Shown in pieces: positions 1 through 9,219 of a stretch of DNA of 64,000 nucleotides. Positions within the stretch are counted from its first letter, which is position 1. Each line of letters starts with the position of its first letter. This DNA comes from Desulfovibrio fairfieldensis (GTDB taxonomy: Bacteria > Desulfobacterota > Desulfovibrionia > Desulfovibrionales > Desulfovibrionaceae), in the NCBI RefSeq assembly GCF_001553605.1, contig NZ_CP014229.1, forward strand, positions 2,074,501 to 2,138,500, written 5' to 3'. Both the position numbers and the translations under genes were made by a program. A model generated the notes under the pieces. That model did no database searches. It was not told where the DNA came from and was given only the letters and a program-made list of their open reading frames with translations.

Positions 1-713
1 CCGGCGAGCCTTTGCTGCGGGAAATCAGCTTCTCTGACCTTCATTTTCCTCTGGATGGTCAGGCCCTGACCTTTAAAAAAATAGCCCTGAACTGGCAGTC
101 CAACACGCCTTTGCAGTACGGCCTCAGCGTGGATGCTCTTTCCCTGCCCACGCCTTTGCTGGAGCGCGAAAGCGATCTGGCCTTTCCCGGTCTGCCCGCT
201 CTGGTTCTGGATGCGAAGCTGGGCTTTACGTCCGGGGGCGACGGCGGACGCCACAAGGGCCTGCTCAGCGCCCAGCATCTGGGCTCGCTGGACTATGATT
301 TCATCATGTCCGCGGGCTCGCCATTGGCCGGTCCGCAGGCGCTGTTCCTCAGCTCGTACAAGGACGTCAACCTGAAATATACGGACCAGGGGCTCACGGC
401 CTATCTGGTCAGAAACGTTATTCCCTCGGCCCAGGGGGCCACCCCGGCGCTCAAGGCGGCCATCGCCGAGCTCTGCCCCGGCGATACGCCGGAAAATGCG
501 GCCGTCCGCGATGCCCTGGAAACCTTCGTCTCCCGGCCCGGCGTGCTGGAAGTGCAAAGCAGGCCCGGCAAGACCTTCCGTGTTTTCGAGCTGCTCGCCA
601 AACTGGGCGGCAAGGATCCCGGCGCTCTGCTCAGCGTCACGGCTCAACCGGGCAAGGAAAGCCTGGAACAGCAGATCAGCGGCCTGGACGCGACCGCGGC
701 CAAGGCAAAATAG
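1..713 (+). CDS. Hypothetical envelope-type protein, 3' part only
   Basis: The reading frame is open through the left window edge, so only the C-terminal part of about 237 residues is visible; a TTG at 12 is not a convincing start. I do not recognise a named family. The last 70 residues closely match the C-terminus of the next gene: both have an LETFV-RPG stretch, a PGALL/PGALF segment and an ending built around QPG-ESLEQQ. The two are therefore tandem paralogs, and the missing N-terminus probably carries a membrane anchor like that of the downstream copy. The stop at 713 lies 6 bp before the next ATG, so the pair is likely co-transcribed. Confidence 0.75.
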   Translation, partial: GEPLLREISFSDLHFPLDGQALTFKKIALNWQSNTPLQYGLSVDALSLPTPLLERESDLAFPGLPALVLDAKLGFTSGGDGGRHKGLLSAQHLGSLDYDFIMSAGSPLAGPQALFLSSYKDVNLKYTDQGLTAYLVRNVIPSAQGATPALKAAIAELCPGDTPENAAVRDALETFVSRPGVLEVQSRPGKTFRVFELLAKLGGKDPGALLSVTAQPGKESLEQQISGLDATAAKAK

Positions 714-719
714 CGCGAC

Positions 720-2237
720 ATGAAGAAAACCGTCCTTATCCTCGCTCCGCTGCTGCTCGCGGTGCTGCTTCTTGTGCTGGCCGCGCAGTTATGGCTGCGG
801 CCGCGGGTGGAGAATCAAATACGGCAAGCACTGGCGGGGCTGACCTCCTTTGACGGCAGCCCGGTTCAGTCCGGCGTCGAAGTCCTCGACTTTTCGCCCT
901 TGACCCGCAAGCTGCTGCTGCGTGGTCTGGAACTGCGCATGGTTCAACCGCAGGGCCCGGTCACCTATCAGGCCGCGGAAATTTCCCTGCGCCTGCCCCT
1001 GCGGGCCATGCTGGCCTGCACGCCTTTACGCGGCGCGGTTCTGCCTGAACAGGGCATGACGACCGTGGCCGAAGGCCTGCTCCTGCTCAATGTCAGCGCG
1101 CGCACGTCTCTGGGCAAGGTCGTCATGCAACGGGAAGAAGTCGACGCCCTCTATGCGGACAGCGCCCTGCTGCGGGATCTGGCCGAAGGCGCGAAGCTGC
1201 CCGACTCTCCGGGGCTCACCTACCGCATGGGCGCGGACAACATCCGTGCTTCCTTCATCAGCGTGGATATCCCCACCGTGAACCGGCCGCTGTATATAAG
1301 CATCAAGGAAGCCGGCCTGCGCAACTGGCGCGGCCGCCATATGGAGGAAGCGGTCCTCACGGACCTGCGGCTGCGCATCGACGGGCAGGACGGCCTGGTC
1401 CTGGACAGCCTGAGCCAGAGCGGCATCGTGCTGCCCGAGGAAGCCCTGCTGCGGCGTCTCTCGCGATTGTTCGGCGCGCCTCCGGATCAGCGGAGCATGC
1501 AGGCCCTGTTTCAGGAAATGCTCGCCGCGGACGAACCACTGTTCCGCGAATTGCGCCTTAACGGCCTGACCATGCCTTTGCCGGAGGACAGGGCCGAACT
1601 CAAGACAGGCAGTTTCGAATGGCTCTCCAACCGGCCTGCCCGCTACCGGATCAATCTTTCCGGCCTGTCCCTGCCCGCGGTTCTGCAAGGCTACGGCCTT
1701 GCCCTGCCCGGTCTGGACACCATACGACTGGACGCCGACATTTCAGTCGAGGAGCAGGGTCAGGACAGCATTCTGGAAAAGGGCATGGTCAAGGCCGCGA
1801 ATCTGGGCGATCTGCGCTACAGCCTGCTGATCTCCGGCAATACTGAGGGCATGGACCAGCAGCAGGCCCTGTTCAGCCAGACTTACGGCGATCTTAAACT
1901 GCGTTTTGAAGATCACGGGCTCATGGGCCGGCTGGCCCTCATGCTGCCCCCGGACGGGCGGGCCGCCGCCGTGTTCACCGCCGCCGTCAACAATTTTTGC
2001 GTCCAAACCACGTCGGAAAACAGGGCGCTTGCCGCAGCTTTGGAAACCTTTGTAAATCGGCCCGGCAGCCTTGAAATCAGCAGCACGCCGGGCAGGCTCT
2101 ACAACCTGACGGAAGTGCTGGACGCGCTGGCGGCCGGAAACCCCGGCGCATTGTTCCGTGCCGAGGCACAGCCGGGCGCGGAAAGCCTGGAACAACAGGC
2201 GGCGCGCATCAACGCCGGGCAAAGCCCGCAACCTTAA
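720..2237 (+). CDS. Hypothetical membrane-anchored or periplasmic protein, tandem paralog
   Basis: 505 residues. Residues 1-26 form a positively charged start plus a long hydrophobic run, which is a signal peptide or single membrane anchor; the remainder is soluble with no further membrane segment. Its C-terminal 70 residues are homologous to those of the upstream truncated gene, and the middle section has a similar alternating polar/hydrophobic pattern, as in DUF945-like or AsmA-like periplasmic proteins. That family comparison is a weak inference and I do not assign a function. The gene sits 12 bp upstream of an rRNA methyltransferase, so the three genes may share a transcript. The ATG at 720 is the only start that keeps the signal sequence. 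Confidence 0.75.
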   Translation: MKKTVLILAPLLLAVLLLVLAAQLWLRPRVENQIRQALAGLTSFDGSPVQSGVEVLDFSPLTRKLLLRGLELRMVQPQGPVTYQAAEISLRLPLRAMLACTPLRGAVLPEQGMTTVAEGLLLLNVSARTSLGKVVMQREEVDALYADSALLRDLAEGAKLPDSPGLTYRMGADNIRASFISVDIPTVNRPLYISIKEAGLRNWRGRHMEEAVLTDLRLRIDGQDGLVLDSLSQSGIVLPEEALLRRLSRLFGAPPDQRSMQALFQEMLAADEPLFRELRLNGLTMPLPEDRAELKTGSFEWLSNRPARYRINLSGLSLPAVLQGYGLALPGLDTIRLDADISVEEQGQDSILEKGMVKAANLGDLRYSLLISGNTEGMDQQQALFSQTYGDLKLRFEDHGLMGRLALMLPPDGRAAAVFTAAVNNFCVQTTSENRALAAALETFVNRPGSLEISSTPGRLYNLTEVLDALAAGNPGALFRAEAQPGAESLEQQAARINAGQSPQP

Positions 2238-2249
2238 CCACATTAACGC

Positions 2250-3440
2250 ATGCGTAAACTCTGGCTCAAAAAGAATGAGGACCGCCGCATCCGCGCCGGG
2301 CATCTCTGGGTGTTCAGCAATGAAGTGGATACGCAGAAAAGCCCGCTCACGGACTTTACGCCCGGCGAGGAAGCCACGCTCTGCGACGCGCGCGGCGCGC
2401 CTCTGGGCAGCGTCTGCCTGAACCCGGCCTCGCTGATCTGCGCGCGCCTGCATGCGCACCGGGCCGACGCGCCTCTGGACAAGACCCTGCTGCATGAGCG
2501 CCTGAGCCGTGCCCTGATTCTGCGCCAGCGGCTCTTTCCGGAACCCTGGTACCGGCTCTGCCACGGCGAGGGTGATTTCCTGCCCGGTCTGGTCATCGAC
2601 CGCTACGGCGAACACTGCACCCTGCAAATCAGTACCGCGGGCATGGAGAGCCGCAAGGAGTTCATCGTCCAATGCCTGGACGAACTGCTCGCGCCCGCGT
2701 CCCTGCTTTTCGACAACGACCTTGCCGCGCGGGGCCTGGAGGGCCTTTCCCGCGAGACCCAAAGCCGTGGCGACCTGCCTGAGCGTCTGGAAGTGCCGGA
2801 AAACGGCTGCCGTTTTTTCGCGCCCTGCGCCACGGGCCAGAAAACCGGCTGGTTTTACGATCAGCGCGCCAACCGGCGAGAGCTGGCGCGCTACGCGGAC
2901 GGCGCGGACGTGCTGGACATTTTCTGCTATGCGGGCGGCTTCGGCGTAACGGCCGCCGCTGCCGGGGCCGCATCCGTGACATTTCTGGACGCCTCGCCCC
3001 AGGCGTTGGCTCTGGCCCGCGAAAACGCGGCGGTCAATGCACCGGTTCCGGCGGGCAAAGGCGCGGTGGAAACCATCTGCGGCGACGCTTTTCACCAGCT
3101 CAACGAGCTGTACGAGGAAGGCCGACGCTTTTCTCTGATCAGCCTGGACCCGCCCGCCTTCATCAAACGCCGCAAAGACGCGGCCCAGGGCCTGGCGGCC
3201 TACCGCAAGATCAACGGTCTGGCCATGCGCCTGCTGACGCCGGGCGGCGTGCTGGCAAGCTCTTCCTGCTCGCACCATCTTGCCGCCGAGGCCCTGCGCG
3301 GCTGCGTGGCCCAGGCCGCGTCCCGGCGCAGGCTGCACGCCCGGCTGGTCTACGCGGGCGGCCAGGGGCCGGATCATCCGGTGCATGCCGCCATGCCCGA
3401 AACAGCGTATCTCAAATGCTTCATCGCCCAGGTGGGCTAA
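2250..3440 (+). CDS. rlmI: RlmI-like 23S rRNA (cytosine-C5) methyltransferase
   Basis: 396 residues, the normal length for the RlmI/YccW family. An N-terminal PUA-type RNA-binding domain covers about residues 1-75, followed by the small EEHEA-like domain and a Rossmann-fold SAM methyltransferase. Visible motifs are the GWFYDQR-NR segment, SAM motif I (DVLDIFCYAGGFG, about residue 220), the acidic ribose-binding position after VTFLD, the LDPPAF motif near 299 and the SSSCSHH segment near 336, whose Cys matches the catalytic position of the family. The E. coli relative makes m5C1962 in 23S rRNA; the exact target here is inferred. It lies between the hypothetical pair and an aminotransferase, both on the same strand with short gaps. 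Confidence 0.85.
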   Translation: MRKLWLKKNEDRRIRAGHLWVFSNEVDTQKSPLTDFTPGEEATLCDARGAPLGSVCLNPASLICARLHAHRADAPLDKTLLHERLSRALILRQRLFPEPWYRLCHGEGDFLPGLVIDRYGEHCTLQISTAGMESRKEFIVQCLDELLAPASLLFDNDLAARGLEGLSRETQSRGDLPERLEVPENGCRFFAPCATGQKTGWFYDQRANRRELARYADGADVLDIFCYAGGFGVTAAAAGAASVTFLDASPQALALARENAAVNAPVPAGKGAVETICGDAFHQLNELYEEGRRFSLISLDPPAFIKRRKDAAQGLAAYRKINGLAMRLLTPGGVLASSSCSHHLAAEALRGCVAQAASRRRLHARLVYAGGQGPDHPVHAAMPETAYLKCFIAQVG

Positions 3441-3458
3441 ACCATCACGGAGTTTCCC

Positions 3459-4649
3459 ATGCTCAATAAAGTACGCCTGCTCACTCCCGGTCCCACGCCC
3501 CTGCCGGAGCGCGTACGACTGACCCTGGCCCGGGACATGATCCACCACCGCAAAAGCGAATTCAAAGCGATCATGGGCCGGGTGCAGGAAAAGCTGCGTG
3601 TTCTTTTCGGCACCCAAGGCACGGTGCTGCCCCTTTCCTGCTCCGGCACGGGAGCCATGACCGCCGCCGTGTACGGCCTGTTCAATCCCGGTGAGAAGGT
3701 GCTGGTGGTGGAGGCGGGCAAATTCGGCCAGCGCTGGAAAGCCATCGCCGTTTCGCGCGGCCTGGAGGTCGTCACCCTGGAAGTGCCCTGGGGCCGGGCC
3801 GTACGCCCCGAGCAGGTGGAGGAAGCCCTGGCCGCCGATCCCGCCATTACAGGCGTGCTGATCCAGCTTTCCGAAACCTCCACCGGCGTGCTGCACCCGG
3901 TGCGGGAGGTGGCCCGGATCATCCGCCAACGCGACGTTCTGCTGGTGGTGGACGGCATTTCCGCCGTGGGCCTTTCTCCCTGCCCTCTGGACGAATGGGG
4001 CCTGGACTGCCTGCTCACCGGCTCGCAGAAAGGCCTGATGCTGCCGCCGGGCCTAGCCCTGCTGGCCCTTTCGGAGCGGGCCTGGGAAAAAGCCGCGGGC
4101 GTGACGCCCGGCTGTTTCTACTTCAACCTGCTCAAGGAGCGGGAATATGTGGCAAAAGGCCAGACCCTGTTCACCTCGGCGGTGAATCTGATCGTGGGCC
4201 TGGATGAAAGCCTGGACATGCTGCTGGAAAACGGCCTGGAAGCCGTGTATGCCAAGCAGTGGGCATTGACCATGCTGACCCGCGCGGGCGTCACGGCCAT
4301 GGGTCTGGATCTCTTCGCACCGGAACATTTCGCCTGGGGCATCACCAGCGTGCTGCTGCCCGAGGGCGTGGACGGCACGGAAGTGCTGCGCCTGGCCCTG
4401 GAAAAGCACGGCGTCTGCATGGCGGGCGGACAGGATCAGCTCAAGGGCCGGATTGTGCGCATCGGGCATATGGGCTGGGTGGACTGGGCCGACGTGCTGG
4501 CCGGGCTGTACGCTCTGGACCGGGGCCTGATGGAAGCGGGCGGTTTCTCCGGCGCGCGCGACTATCTGGAACAGGGCATGGCCGCCTACCGCGCGGCCCT
4601 GGAGGACAAACCGGGCGAGTTCCTGCCCAGAGTTCTGGTGCACAGTTAG
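3459..4649 (+). CDS. PLP-dependent class V aminotransferase (alanine-glyoxylate/serine-pyruvate type)
   Basis: 396 residues of the small class V aminotransferase family that includes alanine:glyoxylate, serine:pyruvate and phosphonate aminotransferases. The start reads LTPGPTPLPE, the usual signature, followed by MIHHRKSEF. The PLP Schiff-base Lys is in GSQKGLMLPP at about residue 190, and the preceding VDGISAVG contains the Asp that binds the PLP pyridine. A typical C-terminal domain ends near VDWADVLAGLYALD. The substrate cannot be settled from sequence; in Desulfovibrio these proteins are usually annotated as alanine-glyoxylate aminotransferase. A ribosome site GGAG lies before the ATG at 3459, and the gap to rlmI is only 18 bp. 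Confidence 0.85.
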   Translation: MLNKVRLLTPGPTPLPERVRLTLARDMIHHRKSEFKAIMGRVQEKLRVLFGTQGTVLPLSCSGTGAMTAAVYGLFNPGEKVLVVEAGKFGQRWKAIAVSRGLEVVTLEVPWGRAVRPEQVEEALAADPAITGVLIQLSETSTGVLHPVREVARIIRQRDVLLVVDGISAVGLSPCPLDEWGLDCLLTGSQKGLMLPPGLALLALSERAWEKAAGVTPGCFYFNLLKEREYVAKGQTLFTSAVNLIVGLDESLDMLLENGLEAVYAKQWALTMLTRAGVTAMGLDLFAPEHFAWGITSVLLPEGVDGTEVLRLALEKHGVCMAGGQDQLKGRIVRIGHMGWVDWADVLAGLYALDRGLMEAGGFSGARDYLEQGMAAYRAALEDKPGEFLPRVLVHS

Positions 4650-4771
4650 GGCAGTGCTGATGAACAATGCGCGGCGTGCCCTTGCCCGGACCGGAAAAAA
4701 CCTTATGTATGGGAAATACGGGACCGGATGGCGGGTTACGGCCCCAATGCAAACATCAGCATGAGGTTGAC

Positions 4772-5104
4772 ATGAACCAGAACGATTGCGGCTGCCATAG
4801 CTCCAAGGACGGTCCTCTGCCCGAGGTGACCTTTTCCACTTTCATTCTTTCCCTGGCCTCTTCGGCCCTGGTGCAGCTGGGCGAAGTGCCCGATCCCGAA
4901 ACAGGCCGGATGGAGCAGGATCTGGCGCTGGCCCGGCACAATATCGACGTGCTGGAAATGCTGCGCCAGAAGACCGAGCGCTGTCTTGAAGAGCAGGAAC
5001 GCCGGTTGCTGGAAAGCATTCTGTACGAACTGCGCATGAAATTCGTGATCAAGTGCGGCCCGGACTGTGAAAAAAAGATGGCGGAAGCCTCCGCCCAAAA
5101 GTAG
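4772..5104 (+). CDS. DUF1844 domain protein
   Basis: 110 residues. The start at 4772 is chosen because GAGG sits about 6 bp upstream and because the family begins close to the LPEVTFSTFILSLASSALVQLG stretch (written here in part: FSTFILSLASSA), which directly follows. The sequence then has a predicted helical LEMLRQKT region, matching DUF1844. The function of this family is unknown. A Cys/His cluster at the N-terminus (CGCH) and one near the C-terminus (KCGPDC) stand out. A longer in-frame ORF beginning at 4667 has no homology-like content and no good ribosome site. It lies upstream of argC with a 183-bp gap, so it may have its own terminator. Confidence 0.8.
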   Translation: MNQNDCGCHSSKDGPLPEVTFSTFILSLASSALVQLGEVPDPETGRMEQDLALARHNIDVLEMLRQKTERCLEEQERRLLESILYELRMKFVIKCGPDCEKKMAEASAQK

Positions 5105-5287
5105 TGATGCATTGAAAATATCGGGCTGAAGCCGGGGCACAAACGCGGTTCGCCGCGCTTTGATTGTTGCGGCACGGACGGCGGCTGAAGACGGCAACAC
5201 GCGGCTGGGCCCGGCGTCCGAGGGGTACGCCTGTCTGTTCATCGGCAATCACAACCGTTCCAGGATTCCCTGTAAAGGACACGCGGC

Positions 5288-6343
5288 ATGAAGACAATCA
5301 ATGTGGGGCTTGTGGGCATTACCGGCTATGCGGGCATGGAATTGGCGCGGCTGCTGGCCGGGCATCCCTCCATGCGCCTGACCATGGCCTGTTCCAGGGC
5401 CGAGGCGGGCAAACGCCTGGGCGAATTTTATCCCTTCCTGGAACATATGCCGGGCGCGGACGTGATCATCAGCATTTTCGAGCCCAGGGAAGCGGCCCAG
5501 CATTGCGATCTGGTCTTCCTGGCCGTTCCCGCGGGCACGGCCATGGATATGGCCGCTCCCCTGCTGGAGGCCGGGGTCAAGGTGGTGGATCTTTCGGCTG
5601 ACTTCCGCATCCATGACGCCGGGGTATACGAGCGCTGGTACAAGAACGAGCATCACAGCAAGGAGCTTTTGCGCTGGGCCGTCTACGGCCTGCCGGAACT
5701 CTATGCCGCGGACATCGCCCAGACCAACCTCACGGCCAACCCGGGCTGCTATCCCACCTCGGTGATTCTTGGCCTGTACGCGGCACTCAAAAACGACCTC
5801 ATCGAAACCGGGGACATTGTGGTGGATTCCAAGTCCGGAGCCACCGGCGCGGGCCGTAAGGCCGCCGTGCCCACCCTGTTCTGCGAAGTGTCGGACAACT
5901 TCCGCGCCTACGGCCTGCCCCGCCATCGCCACACCCCGGAAATCGAGCAGGAAGTTTCCCTGCTGGCCGGACAGGAAGTACGCCTGTCCTTCAATACGCA
6001 TCTGCTGCCCATGAACCGGGGAATCCTCTCCACCATCTATACCAAGCTCAAGGATCCCGCCGCCAATCTGGACAGCGTGCATGAAGCCTTCTGCCGCACC
6101 TGGGAGCGCAGCCCCTGGGTCCGCGTGCTGCCCAAGGGCCGTCTGCCCGAAACCCGCTACGTGCGCGGCAGCATGTTCTGCGATCTCGGTCTGGTGGTGG
6201 ACCCGCGCACCAACCGCCTGATCATCCTGGCGGCCATCGACAACCTCTGCCGCGGCGCTTCGGGACAGGCTCTGGCCAACGCCAACCTGATGTGCGGCCT
6301 GCCCGTGGATACCGGCCTGGAACGTCTCGCGCCCTTGGCATAA
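5288..6343 (+). CDS. argC: N-acetyl-gamma-glutamyl-phosphate reductase
   Basis: 351 residues, full length. ArgC reduces N-acetylglutamyl phosphate with NADPH in the third step of arginine synthesis. The N-terminal dinucleotide motif is VGLVGITGYAGMELARLL. The active-site Cys is in TANPGCYPTSV at about residue 153, and the family motif SKSGATGAGRK follows. The conserved His of the HRHTPEIEQE segment and the C-terminal YVRGS motif are present. The start is supported by AAAGGA about 8 bp upstream. The last arginine gene of the window, argF, lies far away at the right edge, so the pathway is scattered rather than clustered here. Confidence 0.95.
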   Translation: MKTINVGLVGITGYAGMELARLLAGHPSMRLTMACSRAEAGKRLGEFYPFLEHMPGADVIISIFEPREAAQHCDLVFLAVPAGTAMDMAAPLLEAGVKVVDLSADFRIHDAGVYERWYKNEHHSKELLRWAVYGLPELYAADIAQTNLTANPGCYPTSVILGLYAALKNDLIETGDIVVDSKSGATGAGRKAAVPTLFCEVSDNFRAYGLPRHRHTPEIEQEVSLLAGQEVRLSFNTHLLPMNRGILSTIYTKLKDPAANLDSVHEAFCRTWERSPWVRVLPKGRLPETRYVRGSMFCDLGLVVDPRTNRLIILAAIDNLCRGASGQALANANLMCGLPVDTGLERLAPLA

Positions 6344-6377
6344 ATGTAAAACTACTCATATTAGTATGATTACAATG

Positions 6378-6434
<57 letters not shown>

Positions 6435-6465
6435 CTATTACAATGTTCAATACAGGTGAGTTGAC

Positions 6466-7893
6466 ATGCCATTCAGCTCACCTGTATTCTTGTTCCTCTT
6501 TCTGCCTCTTGTTGTGCTTACTTGGCACGCTATTCATGCATATTCCAGAGGAAGAGAGAGTATCGGTTTTTTGCTTTTTGCCTCTCTTCTCTACTATGCA
6601 TGGTGGAAAACTGATCAAATTTGGATACTTCTCACATCCATCGCTGTCAATTATGCATGCGGCCAAGCTCTTTCAATGAGGTCACGGAAGCGTAAAACAA
6701 TATTCTGGTCTGGAATAATATATAATATTGCATCGTTGGCATTCTTTAAATATGCAAATTTCATAATAAAAAATATCAGTATAACTACCGGTGCGAATAT
6801 TTCTCTCCTTGAAATCATTCTACCTATCGGTATTAGCTTTTTTACATTTCAGCAAATTGCGTATCTTGTTGATATATACAACGAAAAATATAATTCAAAA
6901 TTGGAAACTTTTTTTGAATATTTCCTAATTGTGTGCTTTTTTCCGTATATAGTTTCCGGACCGATTATCCGCCATAGTGAAATAGCTCCACAATTACACT
7001 TAGAAACGAAAAGCGATGTATATTGGGAAAACATCTTTAATGCCCTTACATTGCTTAGTATTGGATTAGCCAAAAAAGTGCTTCTCGCAGATAATCTCGC
7101 CCCTATTGTGCATCACAGCTTTGATCTCACAGATTCACTTACATTTCTGGAGGCCAGCTTCGCCAGTTTGGCATATACCCTTCAGCTTTATTTCGATTTT
7201 TCTGGTTACAGCGACATGGCTATGGCCTGCGCGCTTTTCTTTAATATCCGACTGCCATGGAACTTCCTTTCCCCATATCAATCGACAAATATTCAAGATT
7301 TTTGGCGACGATGGCATATTACACTTTCACTTTGGCTTAGAGACTATCTCTATATTCCATTAGGTGGAAGTCGTAAAGGGACTCCACGCACACTTTGTAA
7401 TATTCTTGTAACATTCTTATTGGGCGGGCTATGGCACGGTGCAGCCTGGACATTTGTTCTCTGGGGTGCTCTACATGGCACCGCATTAGTTCTTCACCGT
7501 CTCTGGGCGCATGTATGGAAACGTCAGATGCCGCGGTTCTGCGGCTGGTTGTTTATGTTCATCTTTCTTAATTTTGCCTGGACTGCTTTTCGCGTACCCG
7601 ACTTTAAACGATTTGGAAAATTCTTGGACGCTTGGCTGGGATACAACGGCTTTTGGTTCAGGGCGTCCTGGCGCGAAGCAGCCATCGAGGCAAGTAATAT
7701 GCCCTCATTCCACCTAATATGTCTTTTTGTCCTTACAGCCCTCTGGATTACTCTTTGCCGGCCCAACTCTTCACAAATCCTCCTCAAGGCAGCAAACTAT
7801 CGTTTATGGCTTGCAGTTATCCTTACATCCATCAGCGTATTTGCACTGTTAATTCCTCAGACGCACCAAGAATTTATCTATAGCCAATTTTGA
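6466..7893 (+). CDS. MBOAT family O-acyltransferase (AlgI/DltB-like)
   Basis: 475 residues with about ten to twelve hydrophobic segments. The membrane-bound O-acyltransferase hallmark is complete: FWRRWHITLSLWLRDYLYIP near residue 280, the glycine-rich PLGGSRKG, and the presumed catalytic His in GGLWHGAAW at about residue 323. Proteins of this type move acyl groups onto alginate, teichoic acid or other cell-surface glycans. Start choice: AGGTGAG lies five bases before the ATG at 6466. The base composition is markedly AT-rich compared with argC and hypD, so the gene was probably acquired horizontally. Its partner follows after 9 bp. The acceptor is not known; there is no polysaccharide synthesis cluster in this window. 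Confidence 0.9.
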   Translation: MPFSSPVFLFLFLPLVVLTWHAIHAYSRGRESIGFLLFASLLYYAWWKTDQIWILLTSIAVNYACGQALSMRSRKRKTIFWSGIIYNIASLAFFKYANFIIKNISITTGANISLLEIILPIGISFFTFQQIAYLVDIYNEKYNSKLETFFEYFLIVCFFPYIVSGPIIRHSEIAPQLHLETKSDVYWENIFNALTLLSIGLAKKVLLADNLAPIVHHSFDLTDSLTFLEASFASLAYTLQLYFDFSGYSDMAMACALFFNIRLPWNFLSPYQSTNIQDFWRRWHITLSLWLRDYLYIPLGGSRKGTPRTLCNILVTFLLGGLWHGAAWTFVLWGALHGTALVLHRLWAHVWKRQMPRFCGWLFMFIFLNFAWTAFRVPDFKRFGKFLDAWLGYNGFWFRASWREAAIEASNMPSFHLICLFVLTALWITLCRPNSSQILLKAANYRLWLAVILTSISVFALLIPQTHQEFIYSQF

Positions 7894-7902
7894 GGCTTTA
7901 CT

Positions 7903-9069
7903 ATGGCAAACACATTTATTGACTATAAAAAATATACCTATAGGTACATTAGGACTGTTTTTATAGTCATTTTAATAATATTTATTTTTTTATTGTCTAT
8001 TCTATATATAATTGATCCGTTGCAAGTATTTCACAAATCTTTTTTCTATCATAATAGACTCTCTCCACATATGCGTGAACAAGCAGCAGGGATCATCAAT
8101 AATTATACATTTGATTCTATTATCATTGGCACATCGATGCTGGAAAATACCTCTTCTGGTGAAGCATCACAAAAACTTGGCGGTGTGTTCGTTAATATCT
8201 CAATAAGTGGAGGTGATTTTTATGAACGAGCAATTATCCTAAAGTATGCACTTAAAAAAGGCATCAGGCAGGTTATTTACTCTCTTGATACATATTATTT
8301 AGACTGTAGAAAGGGTCAGCCTCAATATCCACCTGAGCTTTGGGATTTTTTATATGATGATATTATACTAAATGATTTTAGAATATATTTTACAAAGAAA
8401 TATTTATTAACCGCTGGTAATCCTAGAACCTTAACCCGACCGGCGGCACTTGATCGTCCAAACGCATGGTTCTGCCAGTATAAAAACCGCTTTGGTGGGC
8501 TTGAGAATTGGATAAAGGACTGGCAAAAAGAGGATATGAAAAAATTTTTAACTAAAGAACTTCCAAAATCTGCTATACTTGCTAGTAAAAAAAAGACAAA
8601 AAAGATAACTAATAGTTATAAAAAAGTAGAGATAGAAAAGTATATAAATAAATTTATAATAGATATAATATCGCAATATAAATCGACTATTTTCCATTTT
8701 ATATTTCCGCCATACTATAAATATAGATATGCAACTATGCTTCAAAATGATCCTGAGAGTTTTCTATTACATCAATATGCGATAAATTATATCGTCAATA
8801 GGACTCACAAGATGAGAAATGTATATATTTATGGATTTGAAGACCAGCCTTTCACATATGAAATATCAAACTATAAAGATACTGTTCACTACAATGAAGA
8901 CATTAATAGCTTTTTTCTTGATTCAATTGCTAATAAAAAGTATATATTAACAACACATAATGTCGAGCAATATCTCAAAACATGCTATTTACAAGCTTAT
9001 AATTTTAACATTGTCAAACTAAACGATGAGGCACAGCGCATGCTGAAAGAAATTCGTACAGAAAACTGA
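7903..9069 (+). CDS. MBOAT-associated single-pass membrane protein (SGNH/DltD-like candidate)
   Basis: 388 residues, about 70% AT, the most AT-rich gene in the window. An N-terminal transmembrane helix (about residues 18-38, FIVILIIFIFLLSILYII) would leave the rest outside the cytoplasm. Soon after it comes DSIIIGTSMLEN (from about residue 68) and later NISISGGDFYERA and VIYSLDTYYLD. This G-T-S-M-x-E-N pattern is familiar to me from proteins that sit beside MBOAT acyltransferases and is reminiscent of block I of SGNH hydrolases, where the Ser is the nucleophile. The assignment as acyl-transfer partner of the preceding MBOAT protein is an inference from order (9-bp gap) and that motif. GAGG lies 7 bp before the ATG. 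Confidence 0.7.
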   Translation: MANTFIDYKKYTYRYIRTVFIVILIIFIFLLSILYIIDPLQVFHKSFFYHNRLSPHMREQAAGIINNYTFDSIIIGTSMLENTSSGEASQKLGGVFVNISISGGDFYERAIILKYALKKGIRQVIYSLDTYYLDCRKGQPQYPPELWDFLYDDIILNDFRIYFTKKYLLTAGNPRTLTRPAALDRPNAWFCQYKNRFGGLENWIKDWQKEDMKKFLTKELPKSAILASKKKTKKITNSYKKVEIEKYINKFIIDIISQYKSTIFHFIFPPYYKYRYATMLQNDPESFLLHQYAINYIVNRTHKMRNVYIYGFEDQPFTYEISNYKDTVHYNEDINSFFLDSIANKKYILTTHNVEQYLKTCYLQAYNFNIVKLNDEAQRMLKEIRTEN

Positions 9070-9219
9070 ATATTATCAATATATTAATATAATATTTTTT
9101 AGCAAGTTCGTATAATATACACAGATGTTGCTAAACATATCCACACGCTTTATGCTTTTCGGGCGAGAGACAAGGGCTCCCTTCTGGACTTGATTGCCTT
9201 AAATAGTTATGGGGAAATC

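Noticed and set aside
1743..3929. 728-residue ORF on the minus strand across the methyltransferase and aminotransferase genes
   Set aside because: It is antisense to two clear protein families, has low-complexity Gln/Gly/His/Ala-rich composition and no ribosome site; it results from high GC.
6443..6679. 78-residue ORF overlapping the MBOAT start
   Set aside because: It lies in another frame of the MBOAT gene, which has the better ribosome site and clear homology. It matters only as a possible leader readthrough frame.
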